The translations under genes were made by a program, and so were the position numbers. Shown one piece after another: positions 10,790-22,720 of a stretch of 64,000 nt of DNA. How positions within the stretch are numbered: position 1 is the first letter of the stretch; each line of letters begins with the position of its first letter. This DNA is from Gnetum montanum (taxonomy: Eukaryota; Streptophyta; Gnetopsida; Gnetales; Gnetaceae), in contig MNCI01013833.1 of assembly GCA_015680685.1 (NCBI GenBank), positions 62,001-126,000 on the forward strand, given 5' to 3'. The notes under the pieces are model-generated. The model did no database searches. It saw only the letters and a list, made by a program, of their open reading frames with translations, and had not been told where the DNA came from.

Positions 10790-12050
10790 TTGCAAGTATT
10801 TGAAGATGATTATCAAGTACTTAAATTCATGAGAAACAAACAAGAATTTGAAGGTCAAGTCATACCTGAGACAATGTCAAAATTTAAGGTAAATTTCATA
10901 ACTAAAAGGATAATTGATTATGAATATGAGTTTGTGAACAATTTGTTTACCATAAAAGATATACAAAATCTTGATGATCAACCTTTTGAAGAAGTAAACC
11001 TTGGATATAATGAGATGTCAAAGATGTTAAATATCAGAAAGAAAAAGAATTTATTCTTTAAGAAAAACTTGTTATCACTTCTAAAAAATAATTTGGACAA
11101 TTTTCTTGATCTTATGATGATCTTAAAGCTTTTAGACTAGATTTGATGATACATAAAATTCCTTTAATAGAAAGTTGTAAAACCATTAAGCAAAAATAAA
11201 GGAAATTCAATCCATCATTTGAACCACCTATGAAAGCTAAGATTAAGAAGTTATTACAAGCCTGAATCATATATCCAATACAATATTCGACATGGCTTGC
11301 TAACCTTGTTCTAGTAAGAAAGAAAAATGGTAACATTAGGCTTTTTCTAGACTTTAGAAATTTGAATGAATCTTTGGAGAAGGATAAGTATCTACTTCCT
11401 AAAGTTGATGAGATGTTGATCAAATTATCAGGTTGTCAAGTATATTCTTTCTTAAATGATTTTTTAGGCTATAATAAAATCATGGTAGATAAAAATGATA
11501 GATATAAGACAATGTTTATTACCAAATGGTGAATTTTTGCTTACCAAAGAATGCCATTTGGATCGTCAAATGCTAGAGCTACTTTTCAAATTGCAATGGA
11601 TTTAGCCTTTAAGGGCTTAATACATAAATTTGTTATGATTTATTTGGATGATATTACCATATTCTCAAAAAGAAAGCAATATCATATTCATGAGTATGAT
11701 ATTTCATTAAACTCTAAGAAGTGTCATATCCAACAAATTTTTGAGAAATGTCATGAGTATGATATTTCATTAAACTCTAAGAAGTGTATCTTTGGAGTTA
11801 AATCTAGGAGTTTACTAGGTCATGTGATTTGTCAAGAAGGAATTGTTATAGATAATTCTTGAGTCCAAGCAATACAGAATATTGAGCATCCTACAAGTAA
11901 AAAATATCTTAGATATTTCTTTAGAAAGATAAATTTCATTAAGAAATTTATCCCTAGATTCACCAAAATTACTAAACCTTTGATACATTTGCTAAAGAAA
12001 GATGTCCAATTAGAGAAAACACCAGCATCAGAGAAAGATTCAGCAAAAAT
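10790..12050 (+). pseudogene. Reverse transcriptase, element C
   Basis: An N-terminal linker (FEEVNLGYNEMSKMLNIRKK) leads into the fingers: IIYPIQYSTWLANLVLVRKK, then FLDFRNLNESLEKDKYLLPK. The palm follows with FLGYNKIMV and RMPFGSSNARATFQ. The active site YLDDITIFS is intact at about 11640-11670. Beyond it an in-frame duplication inserts 21 codons (11689-11787). The connection reads LGHVICQEGIVID. Stops at 11138, 11262, 11530 and 11861 break the frame. Confidence 0.8.
11689..11787 (+). repeat. Exact 36-bp in-frame duplication inside the RT of element C
   Basis: The string starting CATGAGTATGATATTTCATT occurs at 11689-11724 and 11752-11787 with no mismatch over 36 bp, offset by 63 bp. It repeats HEYDISLNSKKC, a segment that occurs once in normal RTs right after the active-site helix. 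The exact identity contrasts with the many other mutations in this element. Confidence 0.9.
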
Positions 12051-12693
12051 TAAAAAGGGCATTCAAGAGGCTCCATATTTGATAAAGCCTAAATTAAAAG
12101 AAGATTTTTGGTTATATGCTTTTTCTTCCAATGATTCCATTGTTGCTGTCTTAACTCAAAAGAATGAAGGTCAAGATGAAGCAATTGGATTTTTTGGGTA
12201 TCAGTTGAAAGGTTCTAAACTAAATTATTTGGACTTGGAAAAACAAGCATTCACAGTCATTAAAGCACTTCAACATTTTAAATATTATTTGGAAAGTTCA
12301 TTAGTTTATATTATGCTAATCAAACATGTAGTTAAACAATTCTTAGCATAAAATAAAACTGGATTGAAAAGAGGAAAGTGGCTTATAAAGCTCCAAGGTT
12401 TCAAATTTTTATTGGAAATATGCAAAATGATTAAGGGAATGGGATTAGCCAAGTTAATGGCTAGAGAAAATGAAGTATGTGCACTTGATACTCATGAAGG
12501 AAATTGGTATGATGAAATTTTAAAGTTTTTTAATACAAGGAAAGTTTTAAATAATACTGCAAGTCAAAAAAGAGATTTCTTCAGGAAAGCACATAAATTT
12601 GTGGTTAGAGATGATATATTATACAAAAAATATTTTAAAGGAGTTTTGTTGGAATGTATTCATAATGATCAAAGTAGTCCCATCTTAGAATGA
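12051..12693 (+). pseudogene. Ty3-type RNase H and linker to integrase, element C
   Basis: The block FWLYAFSSNDSIVAVLTQ is the retroviral-type RNase H start with Asp displaced, followed by FFGYQLKGSKLNYLDLEKQA and the helix with ALQHFKYYL. A stop at 12349 separates the domain from a 109-residue frame containing GKWLIKLQGFKFLLEIC and an acidic linker. It ends in the start of the integrase zinc-binding region (YFKGVLLECIHND). Confidence 0.7.
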
Positions 12694-13732
12694 TTCCATG
12701 ATCATTCTCATTTATTTTATGAATCCCCTAAATCAAATATGCAACATATACTTTGATATGGATATTATTGGTCTAGTATATATTAAGATATTACTTTGAA
12801 AATTCATAGATGTTATAAATGTCAAACCCATGGACCAAAAATCAAAACGACTAGAGATCCCTTAAAACCAGTAATGGTGGAAAGATCATTTTAGCAATGG
12901 GCTTTGGATTTCATTGGTACAATTACTCCTTTGAAAGTTATGCATTTGTTTATTCTCACAACTACTAATTCCTTCACTAAATGGTCTGAGGAAAAAGCTC
13001 TAAGAAGAAGTTCAACATCAGATTTAATCAAGTTTTTGGAAGGTCAAATCTTAAGTTATTTTGGTCTACCTGAAGTATTAGTATTTGATAATGGATCTAC
13101 TTTTCAGTCTAAAGAATTCATAACATGGGCATTAGAAAAGTCAATTTTCATATTTTCTTCTTCCAATTATTATCCTCAAGGAAATGGCTTAGTTGAATCT
13201 ACAAATAAAAAGCTTATTTCTTACATTAAGAAATCCATGGATGGAAATTTAGAAAATTGGATTGATTATCTACAATATGCATTATGGACAGATAATATTA
13301 GGTTTAAGAAAGTTATTGGAACATCACCTTATAATTTAGTCTATGGTTTTCCCTCAAGAATTATAAACAAGATTATAAGTTTATCTTTAGATTTTGTACA
13401 AAGGTATAGTGAGAAAACTAGTAAAGATAGAAGTTTTATGACCTTGCTCATCAAGAGAGAAGCTAAGATAGATAGAGAAAAGGATACTTTATTAAAAAGT
13501 ACGTCTCAAGTCAAAAGATGATTCAACAAAAAGGCTTTAAAAAGAACTTTTTGAATAGGAGACCTTGTCTTTATATGGAATATGAAGAAATCAAATAAGT
13601 TCACACCAACATGGTCTAGTCCATTTTAAATTATGAAATAACTATATGAGGAAACTTATAAATTATCAACATTAGATGGTATGGAATTGCAATTTCCATA
13701 TAATGTTTTACATATAAAACATTATCTTGGAT
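12694..13732 (+). pseudogene. Integrase, element C
   Basis: A partial HHCC zinc region (HDHSHLF, then CYKCQTHG) is followed by a catalytic core with all three acidic residues visible: ALDFIGTI (Asp), LVFDNGSTFQ (Asp) and NGLVESTNKKL (Glu). An uninterrupted 205-residue frame covers 12904-13521. The C-terminal region after 13521 reads FIWNMKKSNKFTPTWSSPF and ends near YLG at 13730. Stops at 12692, 12755, 12893 and 13519 show decay. Confidence 0.8.
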
Positions 13733-15003
13733 AGTTGTCCATGACTTAAATATCTCTATACAAATTAATACATGTACATAGTATAATAATATATATAAGT
13801 ATGCAATTATAATGTTGTTGAATATATATAATAATAAATAATAAAATTTTGTATATATGAATTATTATGTATGCATTTTGTAGTGACATGTATTAGATTA
13901 ATGTCATGTTTAACCATGATGTACATGTTTTATCTAGAAAATTAAGTAAGTCTATTTAGTATTTTAAAATAAAATAAAATGAAAACTAACATATGTTCAT
14001 GTTAGCTATGAGTTTAAAGATATTTAATTAAAAATATTAGTTGAATTAATAAGTTTATATTATCCTAAGTAATCATTACATGAGATGAGTAAAGTTGAAG
14101 TGGGGGTTAATTAATTATTTAGTGGGAAGTAATTCCAACAACTAAATGGTAAAATTCAAATTGGCATATGTATATGTATAATGATTAGAAAGTAATTAAT
14201 ATGGACAATGGTGGTAAGGTTGGTTAGCAAGATTTAGTGGGAATTTCAAAGTTATTTACTACTATAAGAAGAGACATGGATTACTTAAGATTACATCATT
14301 TTCCAATTTAAAGTGTGAATAAAGAAAGCTAGCAAAGAGTGTAGGTTTGAGAAAGGATGGTTCTTGGTGAGAGAGCAATGGGAAGACCATTTATTCCATA
14401 TGTAATGGGATGCTACCCAGAACATGTTCTAAGAGCTTATTGCAAAGCAAAAGCCAATGGAGCATCAAGAGAAAGTCCATTCCTACTTTGGCTTTCTAAT
14501 GAGTTCATGTTTCTTGCTGGTGGACTTTCTATAGAAGCCAATGTTTGGGGTAGATTTCATAAATGTGACAGTCAAGTAGAACATCAAGAAAATTATAACC
14601 AAGATGGTTCTTAGGGAGAGGCATTTGTATATCAAGATACAGAAGTATCTAATTGGAGTAGGCCACAAAAATCAACAAAAGAGGTAGATGCAAAGGAGAT
14701 GGATGCAAAGGGAACAAGAACAATTGAAGAAAGCAAGGATGAAGACAATGCATTAGTTACAATTGAAATAGTGTATGGAAGGATTCAAGACAAGAGGATT
14801 TCCAAGAAAGTTATTTTAAGTATCCACTTCCAATCCATTTTATAGTTTGTATAAAGCTTTGTTTGTGTAGTTCCTTAACTTTTATTAGGAGAGAGGTTTT
14901 TATTGCATCAAACCTTAAGTTTGATGGAAGTTTTCCTCAAAAAATATTTTCATTTTTCTATGTAAAGGATATTTCCAATAAAATTATCTTCTCAAGTAAT
15001 GTG
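13733..15003 (+). other. 3' non-coding region of element C with an unassigned frame at 14357-14614
   Basis: AT-rich DNA follows integrase. An 85-residue frame begins MVLGERAMGRPFIPYVMG and continues in the same frame past a stop at 14612 to about 14820 (EAFVYQDTEVSNWSRP and an acidic, Lys-rich tail). I recognise no domain. It may be a remnant of an extra gene, as Tat elements often carry one here, or chance. Confidence 0.35.
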
Positions 15004-15020
15004 TAAAAGGGGGGCAAAAA
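15004..15020 (+). promoter_or_regulatory. Polypurine tract of element C
   Basis: TAAAAGGGGGGCAAAAA lies directly before the 3' LTR start TGTTGACACC at 15021. Confidence 0.8.
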
Positions 15021-17474
15021 TGTTGACACCCTTAAACCATTTCATGGAGTAGATTTTTATTTCCCCAATTTATTTTTGATAGTTGGAGAATTAGGATTGG
15101 GACAATGAGAAAGAGCATAATAATTAAATATATATGAATGGTAGTGAGAAAAAATTAATGAAAAAGCCTCAAAGTATAAAAAGCAAGGTTGATGTCATTG
15201 GTAGACATGTAACGGTGATCAAAATCAAATCTATTAAAGTGTATAAACCTTACACTTTAGAAATGCTAATGTTATGTAAAAATTAGTTTTAAAAAATTGA
15301 ATAAGTTATGTGATGCACCATTAGATGCTCATTCTACAAGAAATTTTTTTTCAAAAATCATATGCAGAGTTATGGATCATGATGGACAAACTAATGAAAT
15401 GAATGAAGCCACCAATGAATTTAAGAAAATACCTACAAAAATTTGGGTTTTTGGAATGTTGCAATTTCAGGATATGTGCAGAACATGACAAGGTTGTGGA
15501 ATTACCTAGAGATGGTAGAATAAGGCATTAGATTTGCTGATAATTCTGTGAGTCATTGCAACTTCTTACCTAATGAACAACACACCTCTTAAACCTACTC
15601 ACTCTAGTATCATCAAAAAAGAGACAAATAGAGAAAGGTTATTGTGGTCTTTGTTTGCAGTTAAAGTTCCCCTGCTTTGCACAAAGGTAGTAGGAAAAAA
15701 TAGCAGATTCTAGATGCTTTTAGTCATTGCTATTGTCAAAGGAAAGACAAATTTCTTGGTAGATTTTTTTTCATGGAAGCTTTGTGTGTGACAATGGGCT
15801 ACCAGGGAGTTATGATGGTGTCAATTTATGAGGAGAATTAGTGCACAAGCAGAGGCATTGGACAACAAGTGTCACATCCCTAATAGTAGAAAATCTAATA
15901 TTATAAATTGAAAGCCTACTTCTACTTCATATGCATCACTTGATCTCTGTCATGGAAGCAGAACCTCGCCGTTATCCTCATCCATCAACAGTGTCACAAA
16001 TACATTTTGAACTAAGGAAATAGAAAAAAACTGAACTAGAATGATTATGGCATTAACAAGCAAGGCACAAGTGACAATAGCGATGTTACGTGTCTAATAG
16101 CTATGACTAGAGATTGATGCCTGGCACAACCAATTTGGGTTTTCGTTAGTAAAAATATTGGATTTTAAACTTTGGCAAAGTTAAAAATGATAATGGTATA
16201 TTATCAAGAGTGAGAATTATGTGGCTATTTTTGACAAATAAATTAATTTTTTACTTCAAAGTTGTATATTATTTTATTCTCTAACTTGGCTAATGTGGTT
16301 AGCCCATGGTCATGCACTGATTAAATAATTATATTATTTCAAAACTTGTATGTCATGAGAAGTTATTGTTGGATGGGACATTTTCCAACTATGGCATATA
16401 TTTCTTAAATTTGTATAAATTCTTATGGTAATCTACATGACATTTGTTACTAAAGATACACTTGGCCACCATAACTTAAATTTCTAATAACTTCCTTTGG
16501 AAGTTATAACTTCTAGGATGGTTATAAATCAATCCCTTAGATATTTGTAACCCACCTCAAATTTTCATGATGATTGTAACTATCCTAAAGTCACTATAAA
16601 AGGGGCTTTAAGGGTGGACATTAGGAGGAATATTTTTTGGAAGAAGAAATTTCAAGATTGCTTACGAAAGACTTCATTTTGGCCATATTGTTTTAGCCCT
16701 ATGAACTTATTCTGTTCTATTTTGTTTTAGCTACTTAGCTAGTGGTTTAGGTAGTATCATGCTTAGCATTTAAATTTGGGATTTTTAGATTTCTTTCATA
16801 GTTCTTTGTTGTATGATCATAGACTCTTATTAAGATTTTCCATAGAAGAGCTTATGTTGGGAAGTCTCAAGAGCAATTTAATAGAGAAGTTTATTATTAT
16901 GTAATGTTTTAAGGCTGCTATTAGGATTGCTATAAGAGAGCCTCTGCTATAGACAAGCTAGTTGAGCAATTCAATAATCTAGAGGGTTCAAAAAATATTT
17001 GGTATTTTGATAGGATTGAAATAGCTTTTGATTTTTTAAAGTATATTCCTTCAGTATTTCAGTCAAAAATTGTCAAATCTTTGAAAGCTCTATTGTATGT
17101 AATCATTGACAACTATTATCTAGCCAAAATAGAGACTTATACGTGGTGTTTTATGTAGCAAGTTTTGGTATTATAGTAGGATTGTCTTTAAGAAATTACT
17201 TGTTTGAGCCTAGAAAATTTGAATAGTTCATAGATATTAAATTAGGGATAAATTTATTATGAAGTTTTTCCTCATATTAATTTACCTTAGATATTCAAGA
17301 TTTCTACACAAATCTACTTTCTTTTCTTTCTCTTTCCATTAAATCTTGCTTTATTTCTAGTTTTCTTGTGGAACTTTCTCTCTCTGGGGGAAATTAGGAG
17401 TAGATTTATAGAGTTGTACCCAATGGTTTTTGCAAACTTTTATTTGTTACATGTAGGCATTATAAGGACCGTAT
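15021..17474 (+). repeat. 3' LTR of element C, interrupted near its end by element D
   Basis: The start matches the 5' LTR (7441-7660). 16761 onward matches 7662-8373 of the 5' LTR. The segment 15241-16760, present only here, includes TATAAAA at 16595 and is best read as original LTR lost from the 5' copy. D begins at 17475, so the last approximately 260 bp of this LTR lie beyond the window. Confidence 0.75.
16595..16601 (+). promoter_or_regulatory. TATA box of element C LTR
   Basis: TCACTATAAAAGGGGC at 16591-16606 is a classic TATA context 1.57 kb into the 3' LTR. The 5' LTR lacks this segment. Confidence 0.55.
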
Positions 17475-18174
17475 TGTAGCAACCAAAAAAATCGGTGGCT
17501 AGAACACTGAGAGGTCCACAAGCACATAGTTTGACCTTGCATCCATGCTCGGGTCTATTGGAGGTAGAGACAGGGTGCCCTAAATGATCTTGTCAATCAA
17601 ACAGGGACTTGCCAAATGCAATTGAGGGTGCAAAATTGTTAGTTGTGATGCTAATGTAAAATGATGCTAAGTGTTCATGCAGTGTCAATAGTGTCAGTAG
17701 TGTCAATGGGGGTGAGCATAGTGAAGGGTTTCAGTGAAAAATGGAGGTGCCAACATGCAAGGGCTATCACCCAAGCATAGTTATTAGGTGTGGCTATTCA
17801 ACAAAATAAGAAAATATGCAAATAAAATCCTAAAAATGCAAGGAAGGAGAGAGAAAAAAAACACCACCTCAAATGGGGTTAAGCATAGTTATCTTTAGAA
17901 GGGATGAGAAGGTACACAGTGTATAACATGTGTAGTGGACAACGTAGTTACAATCTTAAGGGTGTCTAGCCATGAAGACTAACATTTCACCATGGTGTCT
18001 ATGCTTGCTAGGTTGGCCGCCATGGTGTGCAGTGGGTCACGATGATGGACTATGGTGAGCTATGGTGGTTCATACCTTTGCCTTTCTCTAGTTTGCTAGA
18101 ATTCCTTTGGTTTGTTGATGCTTTGGTCATTGCTAACCCAAAAATGCCAACCCTAAAAACATTAAGGAAAAGTG

Positions 18175-18183
18175 TATTTATAG
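18175..18183 (-). promoter_or_regulatory. TATA box in D LTR
   Basis: Forward TATTTATAG reads CTATAAATA on the coding strand. The same CTATAAATA occurs at 24666 (F), 57311 (F 3' LTR), 45825 and 53101 (E), each time in a match to the same LTR region. Confidence 0.65.
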
Positions 18184-18543
18184 GGCTAGTTTTAGCATCA
18201 AAAATGGGATGGCTGCCACGTGGTAGAGGGGATGGTTGAGACTACATTGTCATCCAACTACACTCTCCATTGAGGCTATTGGTGTTATGCTCTGCTATGC
18301 TCTATTAAGCTCTATGAGATTGCAAGACTATGACTATGCTGCTAACTACATGTGCATGTGCCAAGAGGACCACAATGTACCTGAAAAAATTACAACTTTG
18401 GATACTATGCTCTCCACTGTCTTATGTGGGGTCAAGTGTAGTTACAATTTTGGGGCCAAAAGGGGATACAAAAAAAAAAAAGATGCATTTTGCTAACTAT
18501 GCTTGCTAGAGGTAATTTGGAGCTGAGCTAAATGTTGGTGCTA

Positions 18544-19010
18544 CATTATGGAGGCCTTTGGATGCTGTTCTGGCTAACTACGCTTGACTACACTTTGGAC
18601 TGGGGGAGACCATAGTCCTATACTTAGAAAAAATTTTGTAAAAAATGGCTATGTACTGACTACACTCTTCATAGGAGGCTAACTACACTCTCAACTAGGG
18701 GTGAGTGTAGTCCCAACACTTGTCAAAACTTGTAGAAACTAGTTTCTAGTTAACTACACTTGACCACACTCTGGGCTAGTGGAGAGCATAGTCTCAACAC
18801 TTAGAAAAAATTTGTAAAATCTAGGCCTTCATGCTGACTGTGCTTGACTATACTCTAGGGTAGTGGAGAGTGTAGTTTTAGCACTTAGAAAAATCCATAG
18901 TGGCTGGCTTGACACTTAGAAAAATTTGTAAAACTAGCCTTTTTTTTACTACACTTTGTATTGAGCTAACTACACTTTGGGGAAATGGAGAGCATAGTTG
19001 CAATAGATGG
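18544..19010. repeat. Inverted-repeat cluster in U3 of D LTR
   Basis: About six units pair a left arm such as ACTACACTC or ACTATACTCT with a right arm such as GAGTGTAGT or AGAGCATAGT, with loops from 0 to about 20 bases. Each is followed by ACTTAGAAAAATTTGTAAAA. Units are spaced roughly 80-115 bp. Confidence 0.7.
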
Positions 19011-19095
19011 AAAAATTTGTAGAAAGTGGCCTTTGTGTTGATACTTAGACAAATTTTCAGTTGAGATGCCGTAGTCCAAATTTGGTGATGTTTCA

Positions 19096-20437
19096 TTGGT
19101 ACCTCTTTGTTGACATTTGGAGTGGCCCAAAAGACGTTGACAAAGAATGAAAAAACACCACAGCAAACCTAGCACCAACATTGCTATTTTGTATGAGATT
19201 GGATGTCACTACATTGTGCTCAAGAGTGCTATAAATAGTGGTATGTTGGGAGTAACAGGTGTAGGTAATGTGCTGGGGATAAAAAGGGGAAGGTAGGGTG
19301 TAAGCAAGGAAATTATGATGCAAGGACTTATGGTGACCATGGCATTAGAGTGGTTTGCTGTTGAAAATGTTGATCTCTCGTAATAGTGCTCATGAGGGAG
19401 TTAAGGTGTAGATTCAAGGCTAGACTGGTTATGAAATTGCAATGTTGTTGATTTGCTTGGGGATGTGCTTTTTTCCCATTGCTCCCCCCTTTTTTTACTT
19501 GTTTTTTATTGCAGGGTAAACCTTCTTTAGGTTTTGCACATTACTAAATGCTAACTATGAGGGTGCTTTTCATCAAGTGGAATTCATGCCACAAGATGGA
19601 TTTTTCTTTAGAATTTGTGAAACTATGCTTCATCTATAGGATAGGTGTTTCCTCCCTAGGATGATTTATGTTACATCCACCTGGTCTTTGACCAGCAAAA
19701 AAAGGCTCCCCATGGGATGACTTGTGTTATGTTTGCCTTGGGTTCTACGGTTCAACTTGAAAAGGGTTCCATGTGTCATAATGCGTAAGCATAAGAGAGA
19801 TTTGTAATCATTTACTATACGAAGGAATGCAAGAGTATCAGGACATAGGGATGGATGTAGGTAGGCTATAGAGTGGTAGTAGGGATGTGCACTCTTGAGG
19901 GGCTTAGCTAGTCTAATCATGCATATTAGAGCAATGTAGTGACTTGATGCTATGATGAGATGCATCTTTGCATGACTACCTAGGACTTCATCCTACAAAC
20001 ACAACTTCAAGAAGATAAGAAAAGCACAAAACACAAAATGTAAATAAAATGTTGGGGGTGAAGACATTGCAAGTGCTCCAAAGGCAAGGCTAGTTGCAAA
20101 TGTTCAAAAAGCCAATGAAATGCCACGAGCAATGATGCCAAAAGTGCTCTAAAGGTTGAGCCAATTTCACATGTTTGAAAAGCTAGTAAAATGCTAGGGG
20201 ATGATGATGCTACAAGTTCTCCAAAGGCTACACTAGTTGCAAGTGTTCAAAAAGCTAGTAAAATGCTTAAGGGAAATGATGCTGTAAGTTCTCCCAAGGC
20301 TGCACCAATTGTAGGCACTCCATTTTGGGACTACAATATCCCTACCCATGTGTTGTAAAAAGAGTAGGGAGGGGGAGGGGTGGATTTAGAGTTATACTCA
20401 CTTGCTTGCTTACTTGCAGAATTATGCGTGGCTAACC
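19096..20437 (-). other. 3' non-coding region of element D
   Basis: No gene seen. The polypurine tract (minus AAAGAGGTACCAA) adjoins the LTR. The stretch around 19670-19970 matches E (46900-47220) and F (55600-55900, opposite strand), so it is element sequence. Frames in it are not conserved. Confidence 0.55.
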
Positions 20438-20940
20438 CTGAACCTAGTTTAAGGTCTTGGTAGACTATAGCCCAACTAGTTTAAGGTTCTAGTAGATCAT
20501 GATGTGCTAGTTTATAGTCCTAGTGGACTACTGTGTGCCAACTTAGCATCATAGTAGACAAATGCTATGCTAGTTTACCATCATAGTAGACATATGTTGT
20601 GCCAATTTAACATCATGACCTAAGGATGAGATGTGCCAGTTTAGAGTCATGGCGGATGAGCTATTGTGCCAATTTAATGTCATAGCAGATGTGCTATGTG
20701 CTGGTTAAACATCGTAGCAGATGTGTGCTATGCTAGTTTAGCATCATAGTGGACGTGCTACGCTAGTTTAATGTCATAGTGGACAAGTTTTTGTGCCAAT
20801 TTAACATCGTGACCTAAGGATGAGTTGTGCTAGTTTAGCATCATGATGGACAAATAATGTGTATGTGCTAGTTTAATGTCATAGTAGACGCATGTTGTGT
20901 TAGTTTAATGTCATAGTGGATGAATAGTTATCATGTTGAA
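20438..20940 (-). repeat. Tandem array of about 15 units of GTTTAACATCATAGTAGAC type
   Basis: On + the unit reads TGCTAGTTTAACATCATAGT followed by GGAC and a variable 8-14 bases. Units are about 30-38 bp. The array lies just downstream of the D integrase. Related arrays lie at 47495-47750 (E) and 54765-55075 (F), and the same unit occurs inside the gag of E at 50952-51097. Confidence 0.8.
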
Positions 20941-20959
20941 TTGATGTGTTGCACTGCAT

Positions 20960-22190
20960 TCTAGGCATAGTACAACTTTAGGTACAAATGGTTCACTAGA
21001 TTGGAAAACTCATTTTCATCTTGATCAACAAGCTTAAATGCTCCATTTTCGTAGGCCTTAGTGACCAAGAAAGTCCCTTCCCAGTTGGCTGAGAATTTAT
21101 CTATAGGTTTATGAATGGCCTTGAGGACTAGTTTCCTTTTCTTGATTAGGTGCTGATGATGGTCATGATGGTGCTTTTATCATTACTTTTCTTGATACCA
21201 TTCAATGCAATCAAGTGTCTACATATGCTTCTCCTCTATTGAGTCAAGGTTTATGGTTCTTAACTTCTTATTCTGAGCTTCATCGATGAAGTTCAAAAGG
21301 ATCACCTGAAGTAATAAAACCTACAATTTAAGCAAAAAAATTTCTTCAAACCCATAAAAAAGGCTATGAGGTATCTTACTTGTTGTTATTTGACATGTTG
21401 TGCAGTAGGCCCAGAGTGCATAAACTAGTTTCTCATGTTGTCATTGTTTGTTGTTTCTTAGCATCTTCTTGAGAAGGTGATAATGACTTTGTTAGTGGCC
21501 TCTACTTGGCCATTTGCCTAAGGGTAGTATGGCAATGAGAAGTAATCTTTGATGCCAAAGTGCTCACAAAAAGCTTTAGTTTTGGCATTACTAAATTGCG
21601 GCTTGTTGTCTATGACGATGGTCATGGGTAAGTCGAAATGGGTCACTATGTTATCTAACAAAAATTGGAACACTTGGTGTGATGTCATCTTCCTAAGGAA
21701 AATAGCCTCAACCCACTTGGTGAAATAATCAATTGTAGTTATTATGAAGCTATGCCCTGCTAAAGACTTAGGTGTTATGAGTTTGATGATGTTTAAGCCC
21801 CAACGTTGAAATGACCATGTGATCTGCATTATATGCAATTCAGTTGGTGGCACATGCATTAGGTTGCCATGCCGTTGACAAATGTTGCACGTTTTGACCT
21901 TCAAGATGCAATCGCACTCCATGTAAGGCCAATAATAGCCTAGTCATATAATTTTCATTGCCATTGCCCTAGGTGTTATGTGACCTCTGCACAGTCCCTC
22001 ATGAACCTGTTCAATAATCATTTTCTCTTTACTATTGCTTACATAGGTTAGCAGTATGCCATTTTAGGATTTGTGACATAATGTGTTATCACCCACAATG
22101 ACATACTACCATGAATGTTTGCGTATTGCATCTTTTTGGGTGGTAGTTAAATATTGCAAAGGCTCACCTTGTAGAAGGTATGCCTTGATG
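20960..22190 (-). pseudogene. Integrase, element D
   Basis: The zinc region has CNICQRHGNLMH. The core reads WGLNIIKLIT (the first catalytic Asp is Asn), then IVIDNKPQFSNAKT (second Asp), then NGQVEATNKVI (Glu) just after a stop near 21505. The longest clean frame is 21518-21922. The C-terminal part continues to about 20960 with many stops. The Asp-to-Asn change and the stops make it inactive. Confidence 0.8.
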
Positions 22191-22720
22191 TCATTGTACC
22201 ACTCTCTTACATGGGTTGTGCTTACTATGGCTATGGATGCAACATTGGTGATTGTGTGTAGGCACAATGCAATCTACCATTGAGGTGGGCAATTCATGGA
22301 ACATGTCAGGTGCAATGCTTAGGGCTAATGTCTCTTGTGGGTCAGCTATGACATTTTTATTTTGGGGAATATGTCGAACATTGGCAGTTGTAAAGCATTG
22401 AAGCAAGTGCTTTTCCAAGTCACAGTAAGGTTGTAAATGCTAGTCCTTACAAGCTTAAACCTCTATCACTTGGTTGATCACTAATTATGAGTCACCTCAG
22501 TTCACTATGTGTTGGATCACTAAGTCACGTGCTATAAGGATACCTTGGAGGAGACCTTTGTACTCTGCCACATTGTTAGTGCAAGGGAATGAAAAAAAAT
22601 ATGTGAAGGATAAAATCTCCCCAAAGGAAAGCATGATAATGGCAATGGTACTACGCACTTGGGATGTTGAACCTCTGTTGAAATGTAGGAGTGCCTCATA
22701 GTTGTTAAGCATTTGAATAA
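22190..22720 (-). pseudogene. Archaeal-type RNase H domain, element D
   Basis: The frame reads ALLHFNRGSTSQVRSTIAII, where FDGGS is expected (first Asp is Asn), followed by NNVAEYKGLLQGILIARDL with the Glu motif. It ends near HIPQNKNVIADPQETLALSI, where the final Asp motif lies. It sits between RNase H and integrase, the standard Tat position. Confidence 0.75.

Larger units (their letters stand above)
7441..17474 (+). mobile_element. Element C: Tat-like Ty3/gypsy element with RNase H module before RT
   Basis: Order: 5' LTR, primer binding site, gag, protease, an RNase H domain, RT, the usual RNase H, integrase, 3' non-coding DNA, polypurine tract, 3' LTR. The 3' LTR is broken at 17474 by element D, so the C end and its right target duplication lie beyond the window. 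All coding parts are on + and carry scattered stops, but the order is easily read. Codon use is very AT-rich compared with the D/E/F family. The 5 bp before the 5' LTR are GTATG. Confidence 0.85.
17475..19095 (-). repeat. 3' LTR of element D
   Basis: On minus it begins TGAAACATCACCAAATTTGG (right end, 19095) and ends at forward TGTAGCAACC (17475). It is homologous to both LTRs of E (45012-46307, 52178-53584) and to the LTRs of F. The partner 5' LTR lies outside the window. It carries the TATA box at 18175-18183 and the inverted-repeat cluster at 18544-19010. Confidence 0.75.

Noticed and set aside
20438-20940. CRISPR-like array
   Set aside because: Units and spacers are both degenerate and lie in a plant retroelement 3' region; no exact direct repeats or cas genes.
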